Shown: positions 49,363 through 64,000 of the stretch, in pieces
How the letters are laid out: each line of letters opens with the position of its first letter
Numbering within the stretch: the first letter of the stretch is position 1
Source of the DNA: Ficedula albicollis
Lineage: Eukaryota; Chordata; Aves; Passeriformes; Muscicapidae
Direction of reading: 5' to 3'
Length of the DNA stretch: 64,000 nucleotides
Assembly: GCF_000247815.1 (NCBI RefSeq)
Contig: NW_004775881.1
Location: forward strand, 821,496 to 885,495
Made by a program: the position numbers and the translations under genes
The notes under the pieces: generated by a model
What the model saw: only the letters and a program-made list of their open reading frames with translations
What the model was told of the DNA's origin: nothing
Database searches by the model: none

Positions 49363-52300
49363 GTACACCACTGGATAAGAAGTCTTCAGGGCATCCTTCG
49401 TCTGAGAGATTTCAGGCTGGCTATTGCTGTGTTGTTGCAGGAGATTTTCAGGGGTGTGGAGGAACCTCCCTCTTCCTTTCTATACAGTTTATTCTAGTGG
49501 GTTTTCCACTCTTTTAAAGATGACTAACAACAGGGGAGATTCTCTTTGTGCCCACTTAGAGCTATTTTCTGACTCTGCTCAATAAAATATGCTATCCAGG
49601 ATAAATACATTTTAATAAGCCAATTCAACCTGTGGGGTTTGTATATTCATTTAATGTTTGTCTCCTTTTTTCCTCATGAAGAGGTGCCACCTCTTATTGC
49701 TTGTAATTAGAAAGACTATTTGAGGATGGCTTAAGGTATTAAACTGACCAAGTTTATTTTGTTACATCATTAGAATTATACAGAACACAATACAAATGTG
49801 TACATTACCAATCCAAAATGAGTGTTCTGTTGAAATGATTGCAATAGGAATTGAGTAAGCTCTGCCAGATATATTTGCACACACTTATTTACAGTATAGC
49901 CATTGTCACAGACAGATTGCAGGACTGGGTGGATGACTGGTCTAGCCCTAGAGGGCATTTCTCATGTGCCTGCCTTTTTAAAGCCCTCAGAAGCCCAGGA
50001 ACATTCCTGCATGGCTTATTTCAGGGCATCCCTAAGCAAGGATATGCTGCCAGCTCTCCTTCATCGTGCAGCACCTGGGAGCAACACCATGCCACTGTCA
50101 GGTGAGGCATCTCTCACGAGAATATAGTTCACAAGCATGCAGTTTAATTGAAATATAAAACATTATGGACACTGGATAAAAACACACCATTTTGACCAAT
50201 AGGATATGAGGTTGCATTGGGATGTCTTGCTCCCTCAGTCTTTCACAAAATTCCTGTAGGAACTAAAAGTTAAGGTTGTCTTAGAAGTGTGATGTGAGGG
50301 AAAAAAGAGTTTTTCATTTCAGCTGTTCTTTAATGTGAATATTGCAAGAGGAGATGCCATTGTTGGGTAGAAGGTTCTTAGAAGGCCAAACCCACTGTGA
50401 AAATCTGTTTCAGTACTAACCTGGAAGCATGAATTTAGTTTCTCAGTGGTTACTCATCAGTTCTGAAAAAAACATAGAAATAGTTTCCAGGTTCAAATTA
50501 GACAAAACAATGTGCGCTCTGTGACACACTGGACCTCACTTTTATGGCAAGAACCTCCAGTTTCTTTGGCAGTTCAAAGCAGAGATCTATAGTGCACTGA
50601 AAGTTTTGTGGTAGCTTCATAAACATTCCCAAACTGCAATATATCTAGCTGTGAGTGATTTGATCACATATATTAAGTGGATTGAAATTGCTCCTTATAT
50701 GTGGCTTGATCAAGGCTTCATCTGGGGTTTTGGCATGGTGAAGACGGAAGGAGCTTGAGACAGGGAATGGAAGATCTGTATATAATGAAGCCAGAGGACT
50801 TGGGTTTTAGGGATTTAATGAATACAAACTCCCCCTATTTTTTCTATATTTGCTGTGAGCTAGTTTTGTCTGTTGGATGATGGGTGGGCAAGAAGTGTAG
50901 GGTGTGCTCTGGGTGAGCTGGAAGACGAGTGAATCCTCTGCAGAAATAAAGGGTTGGGTCCAGGCATGTCAGATCCAGACAGGGCTGTTCTACTTGGATG
51001 GGTCTCTTCTGGGATGTTGCAGCACATACGGTAAGGTAGTCATTGAAACAGTTTCTGAGCAGTGTTTGCTAATATAGATACTCAAAATGGCAAATGTATT
51101 GAAAGCTGAAATCCGTGTTGAAATGGTTTTCTTTTCTCTTTTGGACCAAGTGGGTTTTTTAGATGACAACTGGTGTATTAGCCAGTGCAATTCTGGGGCA
51201 AAGAACTTTCAAATTTGATTGTTTATGAGTATTGGGACCTTTCTGTCATGTAACTCAGTGCCATCAATGGCTTATCTGAAACTTTTGGTGAGGTCTGTAA
51301 CTGGAGACAAGACTATTTTCAAACTTAATATATTTCACCTAATTAGAAGCAGGGTCCAAAAAAGTCTCCTCCACAGTCAAATAAGGAGGTGATAAAGCAA
51401 GTATCATTTCAAACTAAAGAATACTTTGCATCTGGAAGCATCAGCTTCCAAAGCTTGATAGCAGCTTTTATTAGACTATATTTTGTAAGGCAGATTATGG
51501 GAACAAAGATAGGAGTAACTGTGGAAGTGCAAATAAGTGTGTCTGCAACTGAAGAGTAGCTGGATAATGTCCATCTCATAATAGTCCAAGATATGGCAGA
51601 GGAAATTGCAAGTCTGGTAGAAAGGAATTTTCCTAACCTGTGAACTCCAGCACTTTATGGCTGGGGGATTATGCCTGTAGCACCTTTCATTACAGAAAGG
51701 GAAAAATAATCTGGGCAGCTCATTAGTGTCACCTCAGTTGTATGTAGAGATTTGGAACAATAGAGAACAAAGAAAGGCAAGTGGAGAATGTAAAAATTAA
51801 AAGCAATTGGAGTTTTTCAAAGGTGAATTGTTACAGGTTACATGATATTTCTCTTTTACCAGGTAATTCCTCTGCAAAGGAAGTGAAGTGTAGAGATTCA
51901 GTATAGCAGGGTTTCAGTGCCACTGAGATGTGCAGGAGTCTAAAAGAACCTGAGGGAGACGGGAATTTGCAGGTAGGCTCTCAAGTGGTAGGGAACAGTT
52001 TAAAGAAGAGGCCATAGAGCTGCCGCCTGAAAGGGCGAGGGCTGAGCTGGAGGAGCCGTGGTGTTCCTCCTGTAGTATCTGGAATGCCATTGATAACTTT
52101 GTCACCAGAAGTCACAGCATACTAAAACGCAGGCTGAGGATATCAGCAGGGCAGCATTGTTGCCTACTGAAAAGAAGGTTTGAAATAATATCCTGGTAAA
52201 ACCAGAGTGACTTTCGGGTGGCGTGTGAGCAGTTAGACAAAATACAGCAAGGCAAAGGGCAAAGTGAAGGAAGTTAACGCCTCAGAACACATTCCTTTGA

Positions 52301-53940
52301 TGAGACATCCTGATGTAGCCTCATATGCTGAGTTGCTCAGTTTATTAAACTTTTAATCAGGTGATGCCAAGCTACAGTTTCTCATAGCATGTCAACCGAG
52401 TTTCATGTGAAGTTGGCTGGAGTTACTCCAACAGTTAGAGGTGGATCAGGCAATTTGTTCTGGGGGACACTTGCTTTTTCTTCTGCAGAAGTTAAAGGTA
52501 TTGCATGGATTGTATGAAGAGCAATGCAGAAAGATAATGGTAAATGCATGTAATCACTGTTTAATATCTACATCAAGAGCAAGACTTTCTGATGGCAGCA
52601 CTGCTTAAGGCAAAATTTCCATTTTGGGGGAAAAAAAACCCAAAGAATTTTAAAAATTATTTATGAAATTTTGGAAAAAGTGAAGTCAGTGTTTGGGAAT
52701 GTGTTGATTGTCGGAAAAATTTTGATTGTTCTACTGCTTCCTAAAAAACCTGATTTTTAAAAAAGTAAAATTTTTAGATGTTTGGAGGGTAGCTTAATAA
52801 ACACTGGTAAAAAATTTTGATATCAAAAATACAATAACCTTATCTATATGCATACATGCTGTGTTTATATCATTTAGTTAGTACTTTTTAAAGTTAAATA
52901 TAGTTATGATTAAACATTTAATATTATCATGTCTCTATTCTCAGCTCTAGCACAGGAGGCTTTTAGAGGTAGACTGTTGAGACCTACTTTGCAGTGACTG
53001 CGGCAAGTTAGTGCTGGGCTGGGGAATGTATTTCCAGAAATGGTGCATATTGCTGTTGGGAGAAGTACAGATTTGCATTCTTCTGTGTTTAGACTTAGAA
53101 ATAGGGAGAGGGGAGATATAGGACTTGCTTTTTTCTGTAATCACTGGTGACTCACTTTGAGAAGATTTTTGATCTTGGGTCACTCTAATTAACTTACAAT
53201 TCCAAACTAATGTGTCAGCCTATGTAGCATATGTTTCAGAAAGCCCAATCAGCCAGTTTATACTAGCTTTGGGAGTAGACCTACAAACTAAAAAAAAAAC
53301 CAATGCAGATTGAGGTGCTGAACATCAGGCATCTGATTTCGAGAAAAAATAATTCTACTTTTAATCTGTCTTCCTTTAGTTTCTTCATTATATCAGACCC
53401 CAAGTTGCAAACCAAGCTTATCTTGATGTTTTCCTTTGCTTTTTTCACGGAAAAAAATATTGCTGTTTCCATTCATCAGTTTTGGACAGAGCAAGGGCAG
53501 AGAATAAAATGATTAAGCCTAGGTCAGAACCTCTCTTGATTCTTTGTGACTTCCAGAACTCCATTCTAAGTCACTCAGATACACCTACAGCACCAGGAAT
53601 TAATCATCTGCTGACAAAGGGAGAGTGAAAAGCCATTAGTTTTATAGAAAAGCTCCTACAAAGCTATAAAAACAAACCTTTTCCCCCTTGAAATTCCATT
53701 GCTGTTTGATTCTTTCTCAGAGATGATGTTGAAACTGAGGATAAATTCAGTTTCAGCATTTTCATATTCTTTGCAGTCACTGCCAGGAAAGTGCTCAAGT
53801 CTTATGCAATAGTGGTCTGGACTCCTTTCAAGGTTTGCTTTGGTCGTCACGGCACTGTAATGATCTCAGCTCTATGCATCCCCAGTGCTGGATGCAATCT
53901 GCTTGGAGAGGCTTCTCTGTACAGGGCTGAAACTTCAGAA
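49363..53940. other. About 4.6 kb of unique DNA, no gene recognised
   Basis: Single-copy AT-leaning sequence. I see no repeat family, RNA gene or conserved exon. Confidence 0.55.
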
Positions 53941-53943
53941 GCA

Positions 53944-54225
53944 ATCACAGGATCATAGAAACCCCTGAGCTGGAAGGCCCCCATCAGGATCATCAAGTCC
54001 TGGCCCTGCACAGAACCATCCCCAAGAGTCCCCATGTGGCTAAGAGTGTTGTCCAAACACTTTGTGAGCTCTGTCAGGCTTGGAACTGTGACCACTCTGC
54101 TGTGGAGCCTGTTCCGGTGCCCAAACATCCTGCAGCTGTGAAACCTTCTCCTAATACCCAACCTCCCCTGACACAGCTTCATGCATGCCCTCAGGTCCAG
54201 TCTGTGAGTTGTATTTTCAGGAACC
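53944..54225 (-). mobile_element. CR1 LINE 3' fragment (minus)
   Basis: The plus strand shows the reverse complement of the CR1 3' region in order: AATCACAGGATCATAGAAAC, GGATCATCAAGTCC, CACAGAACCATCCCCAAGAG, GTTGTCCAAACACTTTG, CTCTGTCAGGCTTGGAACTG, GGAGCCTGTTCCGGTGCCCA, CTCCTAATACCCAACCTCCC and CTGACACAGCTTCATGC. Past about 54215 the match fades. A 211-codon minus frame (54482-53847) runs through it, but it is non-coding CR1 sequence read as protein. Confidence 0.88.
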
Positions 54226-54864
54226 CTCCTGTGTGGCACTGGACCAAATGGATGGAGTGGCTCTACGTGCAGCACATGTACAGCACAGGTACAGCTGTGT
54301 TCCCACCCCTGAGTAGCCCCACCTGGCACAGTGGCAGCCTCGCCCAGCAAACAAGCAAACAGTGCTGCAGGTTGTGGACCCCAGATGCAGCAGCCCACAA
54401 AAGCTTGCTCATGTGCCTTCATATAGTGAAGCCTTCCTTCCCCCCAGTGTCCTGGTGTTCCCGTTGATCCTACTGCACACATGGGCTTTTTGTACCCCCA
54501 CAGCTCCTGGGAGATGCAGATGCCAAGAAGCAGGCTCTTCTTTCATGTGTCCCCCTCTATTGTTTAGAGCACCATCTAAGCACCCGACTGGTTTTATTTT
54601 AATGTAGAAAGATAAACAATGTGATTCAGAATTCGCCTTTGGCTCTCCAGTTTTTCGAAAAGGATGCCTTGTGAAATAATTTTCAAGAAGTTGCAGTGAT
54701 TTCCCCATTCCCCTCAGACTGCCACATTACTGACTCCTCATTCCAGAAGGAGATGGTGTTGCCTAATGGCTGGAACATTGTAGCCTTGTCACCTCTTTAA
54801 TAGCACCTGTCTCTTACTATCCATATGACCTACAGCACAGGGGCTAAGCTATTTCTTTACAATT

Positions 54865-56334
<1,470 letters not shown>

Positions 56335-56339
56335 GATTT

Positions 56340-57485
56340 TTACTGTCTGTGAAAGAAGATTAAAGCTTTAATGGCTCAAAAGTACTTTGAAATTATCAGG
56401 TAAATGATTGCAAATAAATGCCCAGAGAGTATTATAATTCTCTAATTCTCCTCTGACGCATGACGTCTGGCTAGTAAGTGTGCCTTCTGTGTTTGTTTGG
56501 GGTTTTTTTAGTAGCTAAATTGCTTTAGCATGGAGAAACAGGAATAGTTCATGCAAACACTAAAACTTCTGAAAATGGAAAGAAACAGTACTTATATGAG
56601 ACAGGGAAAGAATGACTCAGTAATTAGTTTTTGGAAGAAAACATTTGATAGGGAAAGTGGATAAATTTAAAGGTCAGTCCTGGTTACAAAATAATATTCA
56701 GATTACTTAATACAATACCAATTTTTCTGTTATTTCATCCCTATGAGATAAAATGCTTGCAGTTATTCAGGCAGCAGACTCTTCCCTTAAGAAATTCAAG
56801 CAATCCAAGTCATATTTCCTCTCCCTCATTGAAGGCATATATCCACAAACTCTCACCTCTCTCTCCACCCTCAGGGTTACTGGATGGAAATTATAATGAG
56901 AAGGAAACCTGATATATTCTTTGTCTTCAAACTTGTAGAATTGTGATACCCAGAGGAATCAGTACTTTGTGACTTCTTTATTTTGTTATGAAGAAATGTT
57001 AAACATCTTTAATACATTAAATATCATGTTGTCCACGTTTGGCTCCTGATTGCAACATGCTGGCCCTTTATTCCCTAGAAGAATTTGCTGAATACCTTTC
57101 TGTAACTTTCCATATTGCTATCAGCTTTGCAGTGCTGTGCCTTATTTGTATAATTGGAAGCTTTTCCAGTTTTCTGAGTAATTGTATCATCTAAGGCATA
57201 TTACTCTGCTTTGTAGCATGCAGATTCTTCTGAATAATTTCCTATGTTAATAAAGCCTTTTATTTTTGTATTAAAAACTCTCCAAACCTGATTTAAACTA
57301 AATGCATAGTATGTTCTCAGAGTGGTCCCATGCAGCCCTTGACTGCATTTCCATTAACACCAAGAAAAATTCCTTTTCTGCTTGAAAAGGAGTAAGTAAT
57401 AAAGTGATAAAGCGCAGTTCGGGTGTTGGTGATAGTATCAAGCTGCACAGCATTTTTAACAGATAATACTGAAACATGAGGCAAA
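56340..57485. other. Unique DNA, no gene recognised
   Basis: AT-rich single-copy sequence following the LTR. Nothing further supported. Confidence 0.55.
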
Positions 57486-57491
57486 ACTACC

Positions 57492-57509
57492 AAAAAAAAA
57501 AAAAAAAAA
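57492..57509. repeat. A18 homopolymer
   Basis: Eighteen consecutive A on the plus strand. No retroposon body is recognisable upstream. Confidence 0.9.
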
Positions 57510-58129
57510 GACAGAGAAAATACTCAAAATAATTTAAACTGAAATGTTGTGTAAGCCAGTGACAGGACACCAAGCCAGGAAAAGATTTGAAAAACTGCAG
57601 TGACCTAAAAGCCCAGAAGGTGACAAATCCTGTGTAAATGAAAAGATGAAAACAAGGCAAAAACAAATACAAGAGTATTGCAAATCTCCTTTTGTTTAGT
57701 TGAGAAAAAATGCTTGGGAGCCAGAAGCTGCTGCAGTTTTACTGAAAGGCTTAGATTTCAAGAACAGAAGTTTTTCAAATTTACAGAAACTTTCAGCATG
57801 TGATTTTTTTTTGTCCCATTGGAACAGGCATTGGTATATGTGTTGAACGGGGATTGGATTATACGTGTACTTTAAATTAAGTACATGCTTAACCGCCTAG
57901 TTAGATCAGGGTCTTAGTAGCCTGGATACGATGAGAAGTACCTCAGATCCAAGGATGTGCAAACAAGCTGGAGAATTATATTGAGAAATCTGAATTTAGA
58001 ATGCAATAGATTAAAATTCCTCTGAAAAAGATATGCAGCGAACAAGTAAAAAACCAATGTGACTTCACAAGGGACTACTCAAAAAACCTGTGGTTTACAA
58101 ATGAACTCTGGAAATGGAAAACAGAGGTG

Positions 58130-58370
58130 GCAGCTACACAAGAGCATAATTTACATTACTGCTAGCAGGAAAAAATGGGAGTTAAAAGCCATGATGAGTT
58201 AAAACAAGGCAAAACAATTCAGGGATGAGGAGAAGCATTTATAAGCATTTTAATGGTACCATGAGCAAATGTGAAATGGCCTGATAATCACTGAGAGGAA
58301 AGTAACCCAAAACCTTCCACACTGCAGATACTCAATTTCCTTTTCAACCTATTTTAGCAGCCAGATAGGG
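58130..58370 (+). mobile_element. Old, diverged CR1-like LINE fragment
   Basis: The order 'GAAGCATTTATAAGCATTTTAATGG', 'TGGCCTGATAATCACTGAGAGG' and 'GATACTCAATTTCCTTTTCAACC' resembles the CR1 segment just before the reverse transcriptase, the same part seen intact at about 10680-10810. Similarity is loose, no frame is open, and it may extend upstream to about 57900. It is older than the other CR1 copies here. Confidence 0.4.
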
Positions 58371-58379
58371 ATTTCATGT

Positions 58380-61300
58380 AAAGTATCAACTGATCAAAAC
58401 AGAAGAAAGATGTCTCAAAAACAAGAGTACTTAATAATCAGCAGGTGGAAGTGTGTGCATCAGTCTGCAGTGAACAAAGAAACAGGCAATAGGGAAAAGC
58501 ATGGCTAGAAAAAGGAGAAGAATGCTTTTACCTTCTCAGAGCAAGGGACCCCTGAAAATTTAATCAAAAAAATGTGACTCCTAACAAGGCTGATACAGCT
58601 TTCCAAGAGTATTCTTCTGCCTAGCATTGCTATGTCTACAAAATGAGTCACAAATCGCTGTGGGGAAATTGTTTTTTGACCACTTGGAATATGTGTCAGT
58701 GGACCACTGGTGATGGCATTTATTATCACAACTCTGAACTCACAAAGCCCTTTGGAGCATCCTTGGGATCCCACACTGAATCTCCATCTATTTATCGAGT
58801 TTGCCATTTCTTATATGGCCGTCAGCATGAGAACATTTCCCAGATGAATAAAAATCATGGAGACCAGTTGGAAGAGCAAAACTTGGTCCGTATAATCCTG
58901 TAGCCCCCACAGTAATAGTGAAATATGATCTCTACATAGTTCATATGCTCATGGCTTCAATGGAAATGTATGTCCTTGTGCTTCTTCTCCTTTCTCTGTT
59001 CTTCAAGAAGTCTTCAGGAATGGCAACACATAGACAGCCACACATCCACGCACCACCCGTGAACGAGGGAACTGGAAACTCGGGGTCAAGGAGGTGACCC
59101 AGGTGATCAAAGACTAAATAGAAGGTGGATGAGGTCGGAAGTGCCATGGCAGGGAGGACACAAGTAAGGGTAGACTGGGCAGGGAGGAGATGTGGGTAGG
59201 GTGGGTTCAGTCTCCAGTTCAAATTGGTTTGGGAGCTATGCTGATGTTCCTCATGACTCTTAGATCTACACCTAACACTGCTGGCTTGAGGAGGCTTGCG
59301 GGGGCCTGGCTGAGGAGGTGGAAGAGACAGACCTAGATGAAAATAAGCTGAAGTACAGCATGTTGAGCCAAGGCTGTGAGAGAGACCCACTTCTGCCTTA
59401 AGGATCTGCAAAACAGTGAGATTTCACAATTTTTCTGCTGCTAGCAGATGCCTGGGGAGGCCACTGGCAATTAACATGTCCACGTCCCTGGAGAGCTCTG
59501 GCAGCCTACTTAGATCAGTCTTTGCTTCTCCTTGCCCAGACACAGAAGGCTGATGATGCTGCAGACAGTGGAGATGAAGATATTTTGCTGCCACTGCTCA
59601 TTAGGTAGTACCATCCACCCTATATGTTGAAACACAGAAAAATGTACTATGTGGTAATGGCATTCAGGGCCCATATGTCCCTAGAAGATGTACTTGCAAG
59701 GGTAAAATTAAACAGCATGGATTATTTTAATTCTGAGTTTCTTCAGCAGTGTTTTGGGAGAAACCTTAATATCCTCTTTTGAACAGAGATTTCTGTGCAT
59801 AATTTCCTGGCTTTACTTCCCTGCCACCCTCTTTCTGCAGGCTACTTGTGTGGAAATATTTCCTCCTGGATTTCCTCCTTCCATCTATGCCACTCTACTT
59901 TGAATATGATGTATTCTTCCCTCTCAGCACCTGAGTCCAGAAAGAAGCACCAACAGGGCAGACGAGACCAGGCATGTGTGTGGTCTTGTATGACAGCTGT
60001 ACCCAGCATGGGCAGCATCCCCGAGCAAGCACACACTGGACCTGGGTCAGGGCATCCATTAGTATCTTCAATCCATACTGTTTCAGAAGTTTTCCAGTAA
60101 TTAAACCTCAGGCAGATTTGTAACATGGGAAAAGGTAGGAGTAGGGATAAGTAGGATAAATGGCAGTACTTCAGCTGTCGATATATTGACTTAGGTAAGC
60201 AGCTGTCTCTTGTAAAATGCCAGTAAATGAGACTATGTCATGTGAAACCTGACGTTCTTACCATGTATACTAATACCAGAGAAGGGCTGCCTATGAATAT
60301 TTGTGGAGCCAGAAAGGGCAGGGTGTATAAATTCAGGCTCTGCTGTGTAGCATGCTGCTTCTATGGGCTTTTGTTTCAGCATCATCAACCAGTCTTGGGA
60401 GTGAGCACATGGCCAAAAATTAAAGCAATCTAGGAGTGCATGGATCTGCAGCTTACCATTGGCAGTGCAGCATGGTGCAGGGCAGTGGTGGGGACAGCAG
60501 CTCTTGGTCCCCATTTTGCTGTCACCCTGCACTGTGTGCAGGTGATAGGCCCATTCAGCTCACATCCCACCAGTAGGCAGAAACGGCTTATGGTTCTCTG
60601 CTGCAGCACTCAGTCATCTCTGTGAAATGCAGGTCCTGGAGCCTGTAGAATATAACCCTGGGTTTTATACATTGTTGAGAGGTTTATGTGGCCATCTGTC
60701 TTGAACCAATGACACGGCTCAAAGTTGTTTCTTCAAAAATTATGCAGTATTTCCATAAATATAACTTGCATTATGAATTTCTGGATTTTGCTATTTATCT
60801 GTTCTAGTGAATAATGGAAATAATTTTATATAAGTGACAGTAGAGGAAAAATTCAATGCCATGAATTAAAAATAGTTTGGAGTTTTTTCAGTATGCATAC
60901 TGAAACCTTATCTGGAGTTTGCAAATTATGGATTGTAATTTGAGGCTTTTAGTAGTGTGTTTACATGCTGTCTGTCTATCTCTTTCTCTCTCTCCCCCTC
61001 TCTACTCATCTACAGGAGCCACAACAAAGCTCATCTTGTCACTGCTGATCTCACTTCATTTTTTATTTCACTTTGATCTATTTAGGATTTTTTTGGGCTC
61101 TCCTCTTGCCCAGAGAGTGATATTTAAAGGACTTTAGGAATATTATGTAAAATTTATTAAATAAGTCTGGAGAGGTGGAGGAGTACAGTTCTCCCAGCTA
61201 TGATTAAGGAAATGAGATGTTTACGTAAAAATGGGATTCAGGTGTTGAATAGCTTCCAGAGTTGGCCTGAGACATTTTAGACTGTAGGGACGGGCTGATA

Positions 61301-61420
61301 TGCATGTTGAAGAGCACTGCAAGAAAGCTGTATGAGCCATGTGTTTTGAAATGTGATACTAAAAACTCATCCAAGGACCCACGTTCAACACTGCAAACAT
61401 AATCCCATTCTTGTTTTAAC
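58380..61420. other. Unique DNA, no gene recognised
   Basis: Slightly GC-richer in 59000-59400 and 59900-60600, with a C/T-rich patch at 60970-61005. Open frames up to 156 codons occur on the minus strand (59411-58941). They are proline- and serine-rich, without a recognisable domain. Confidence 0.5.
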
Positions 61421-61428
61421 AGGTATTA

Positions 61429-62706
<1,278 letters not shown>

Positions 62707-62709
62707 TAT

Positions 62710-64000
62710 TACTGAGTTTACCAGTTGACTTGGTCATGTACTTGGCAGAAGAGATTGATCTACAGGGTAATTATTTCATAGGTATTATATGTTCATTGAT
62801 AATTGCTAAAAGACCAGGAAAGAGGTGAAGTTTTGTACCCTAGAGCAGGAGCACAGGACATGCCTATAATAAGGTGGAGAATACACCAGCTTAGAAATGA
62901 AAGCAACATTAATATCAAGGTGCTAGCATCTTGTGGCAGTATTAAGAAACAACCTAAATCAAGACCAAACACTGGTGGTTTTTCATGTAAGATAATGCAT
63001 GTCATAAAGCTTTTTTCCTGCTGTTCTTTTTTATTGAGCAGTTGAATTTCTCAGGAGAAAGAAGTGCATGGGGATTTTGGCATTGGTGTGCCAATTTATT
63101 TTATTGATCCAGTTATACGTGCAGTGCAAAACTGTGTTAAAAAGCTATAGGGACCAGTTCATGGAAAATGTGTAACTAGTTCCATGGGAAGGCTGGCTCT
63201 TCCAGGCAGGACCAACACAGCTCATTGGGTTGTAAATGTGCATCACTAAGCCATCAAAAAGTTAACGGATTCCTGAGAGCAGCCCAGCCATCAGCTATCT
63301 GCATATTAATTAATCAAAAACTCTTGGGCTTGCAAAAGCTACCTTTTAAAATTGGTCTCATTAACTGTCTTTATTTGCATGCCTCAAAAAACATTTGTTT
63401 TACATGAAGATGTTAATAGAGGGTTCTCCTCTTTGCTTTGATTACAGATTTATGATTTTGGATATATGTTACAATATTTTGTGTTTTTCTATTTTTGGTT
63501 TTTTGGCTTAATCCAGACCAATCAACTCAGTCTCTTGAATTAACAGAGGAACTACAAAATATCACTTAGCAGCAAGCAAAATGAGTGCTATACAATACCA
63601 TGGTGGATCATTTTAGTGAGTTCCCATCTATGAATTCATCAGACTTCTTGGAAGCAATGCAACTTTGTCCTGAAAATAAAAGCATCCATAAAGAGCATCA
63701 AATCTCCCTAATGTGGCAATTTAAATTTTATTTTTATATTCTTGATAAATGTACACAGAATAATAGTGATTGAGTTCCTTTATACTTCAGGTTATAAATT
63801 TCTCAGTGAACTATTCTCGGGAGGTGTTACGGAATGGGTTTATTTTAATTGAAAACCTGGGAATGCTGGGAAGCGTGGGATGTTTATATGCTCAATTCAG
63901 ATTTTCTGCCTGCAAGGAGCTACCATATCTTCAGGATAAGCTTTTGTATTTCTCCTTCCCCATCCCCGTGGTGGGCTGCCCTCCTGGACCTTCTTTCCCA
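62710..64000. other. Unique DNA, no gene recognised
   Basis: AT-rich single-copy sequence to the window end. Short open frames only. Confidence 0.55.

Noticed and set aside
53847..54482. 211-codon minus-strand open frame, the longest without homopolymer
   Set aside because: About half of it is the reverse strand of the non-coding CR1 3' region, and the rest shows no known domain.

Overview
The window looks like intergenic or deep-intronic DNA from a songbird (passerine) genome. The evidence is several chicken-repeat-1 (CR1) LINE fragments in both orientations with the usual avian 3' module, solo LTRs of avian endogenous retroviruses, sparse short microsatellites, and AT-leaning unique sequence with no operon-like gene packing. 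I recognise no intact protein-coding gene and no rRNA or tRNA. The two longest open frames (all-Gly or all-Pro) are produced by two enormous poly-G runs, and the other open frames look like chance. Family names (CR1, ERVL-like, ERVK-like) come from recognition of conserved modules, not from a database search.

Layout. 1-9.9 kb: unique sequence with a CpG-rich island at about 1.3-1.9 kb (the best candidate for a promoter or first exon), a short CR1 tail and microsatellites. 10.0-11.8 kb: a small LTR with a duplicated TATA box, then a 5'-truncated and internally deleted CR1 with a recognisable piece of reverse transcriptase. 13.9-39.1 kb: mostly unique DNA holding nine separate two-copy tandem duplications (51-85 bp units, most with 1-3 mismatches), plus an ERVL-like solo LTR (18.1-18.8 kb), a cryptic zinc-finger-like stretch (20.2 kb), a CR1 with foreign DNA inside it (23.2-24.0 kb) and a minus-strand LTR beside it. 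39-53.9 kb: mostly unique, with minor CR1 tails and one very clear solo LTR (48.65-49.36 kb) flanked by a perfect 5-bp target-site duplication. 53.9-64 kb: a minus-strand CR1 tail, a second copy of that LTR family whose GC-rich middle is replaced by 1,218 consecutive G, an old CR1 remnant, and a second run of 742 G inside another GC-rich element.

Interpretation. The G runs are most likely assembly or gap-filling artefacts at GC-rich LTR cores rather than real DNA. The intact sibling at 48.65 kb shows what kind of sequence should be there. The clustered, similarly diverged two-copy duplications are the most unusual biological pattern in the window. I found no multi-gene functional system.
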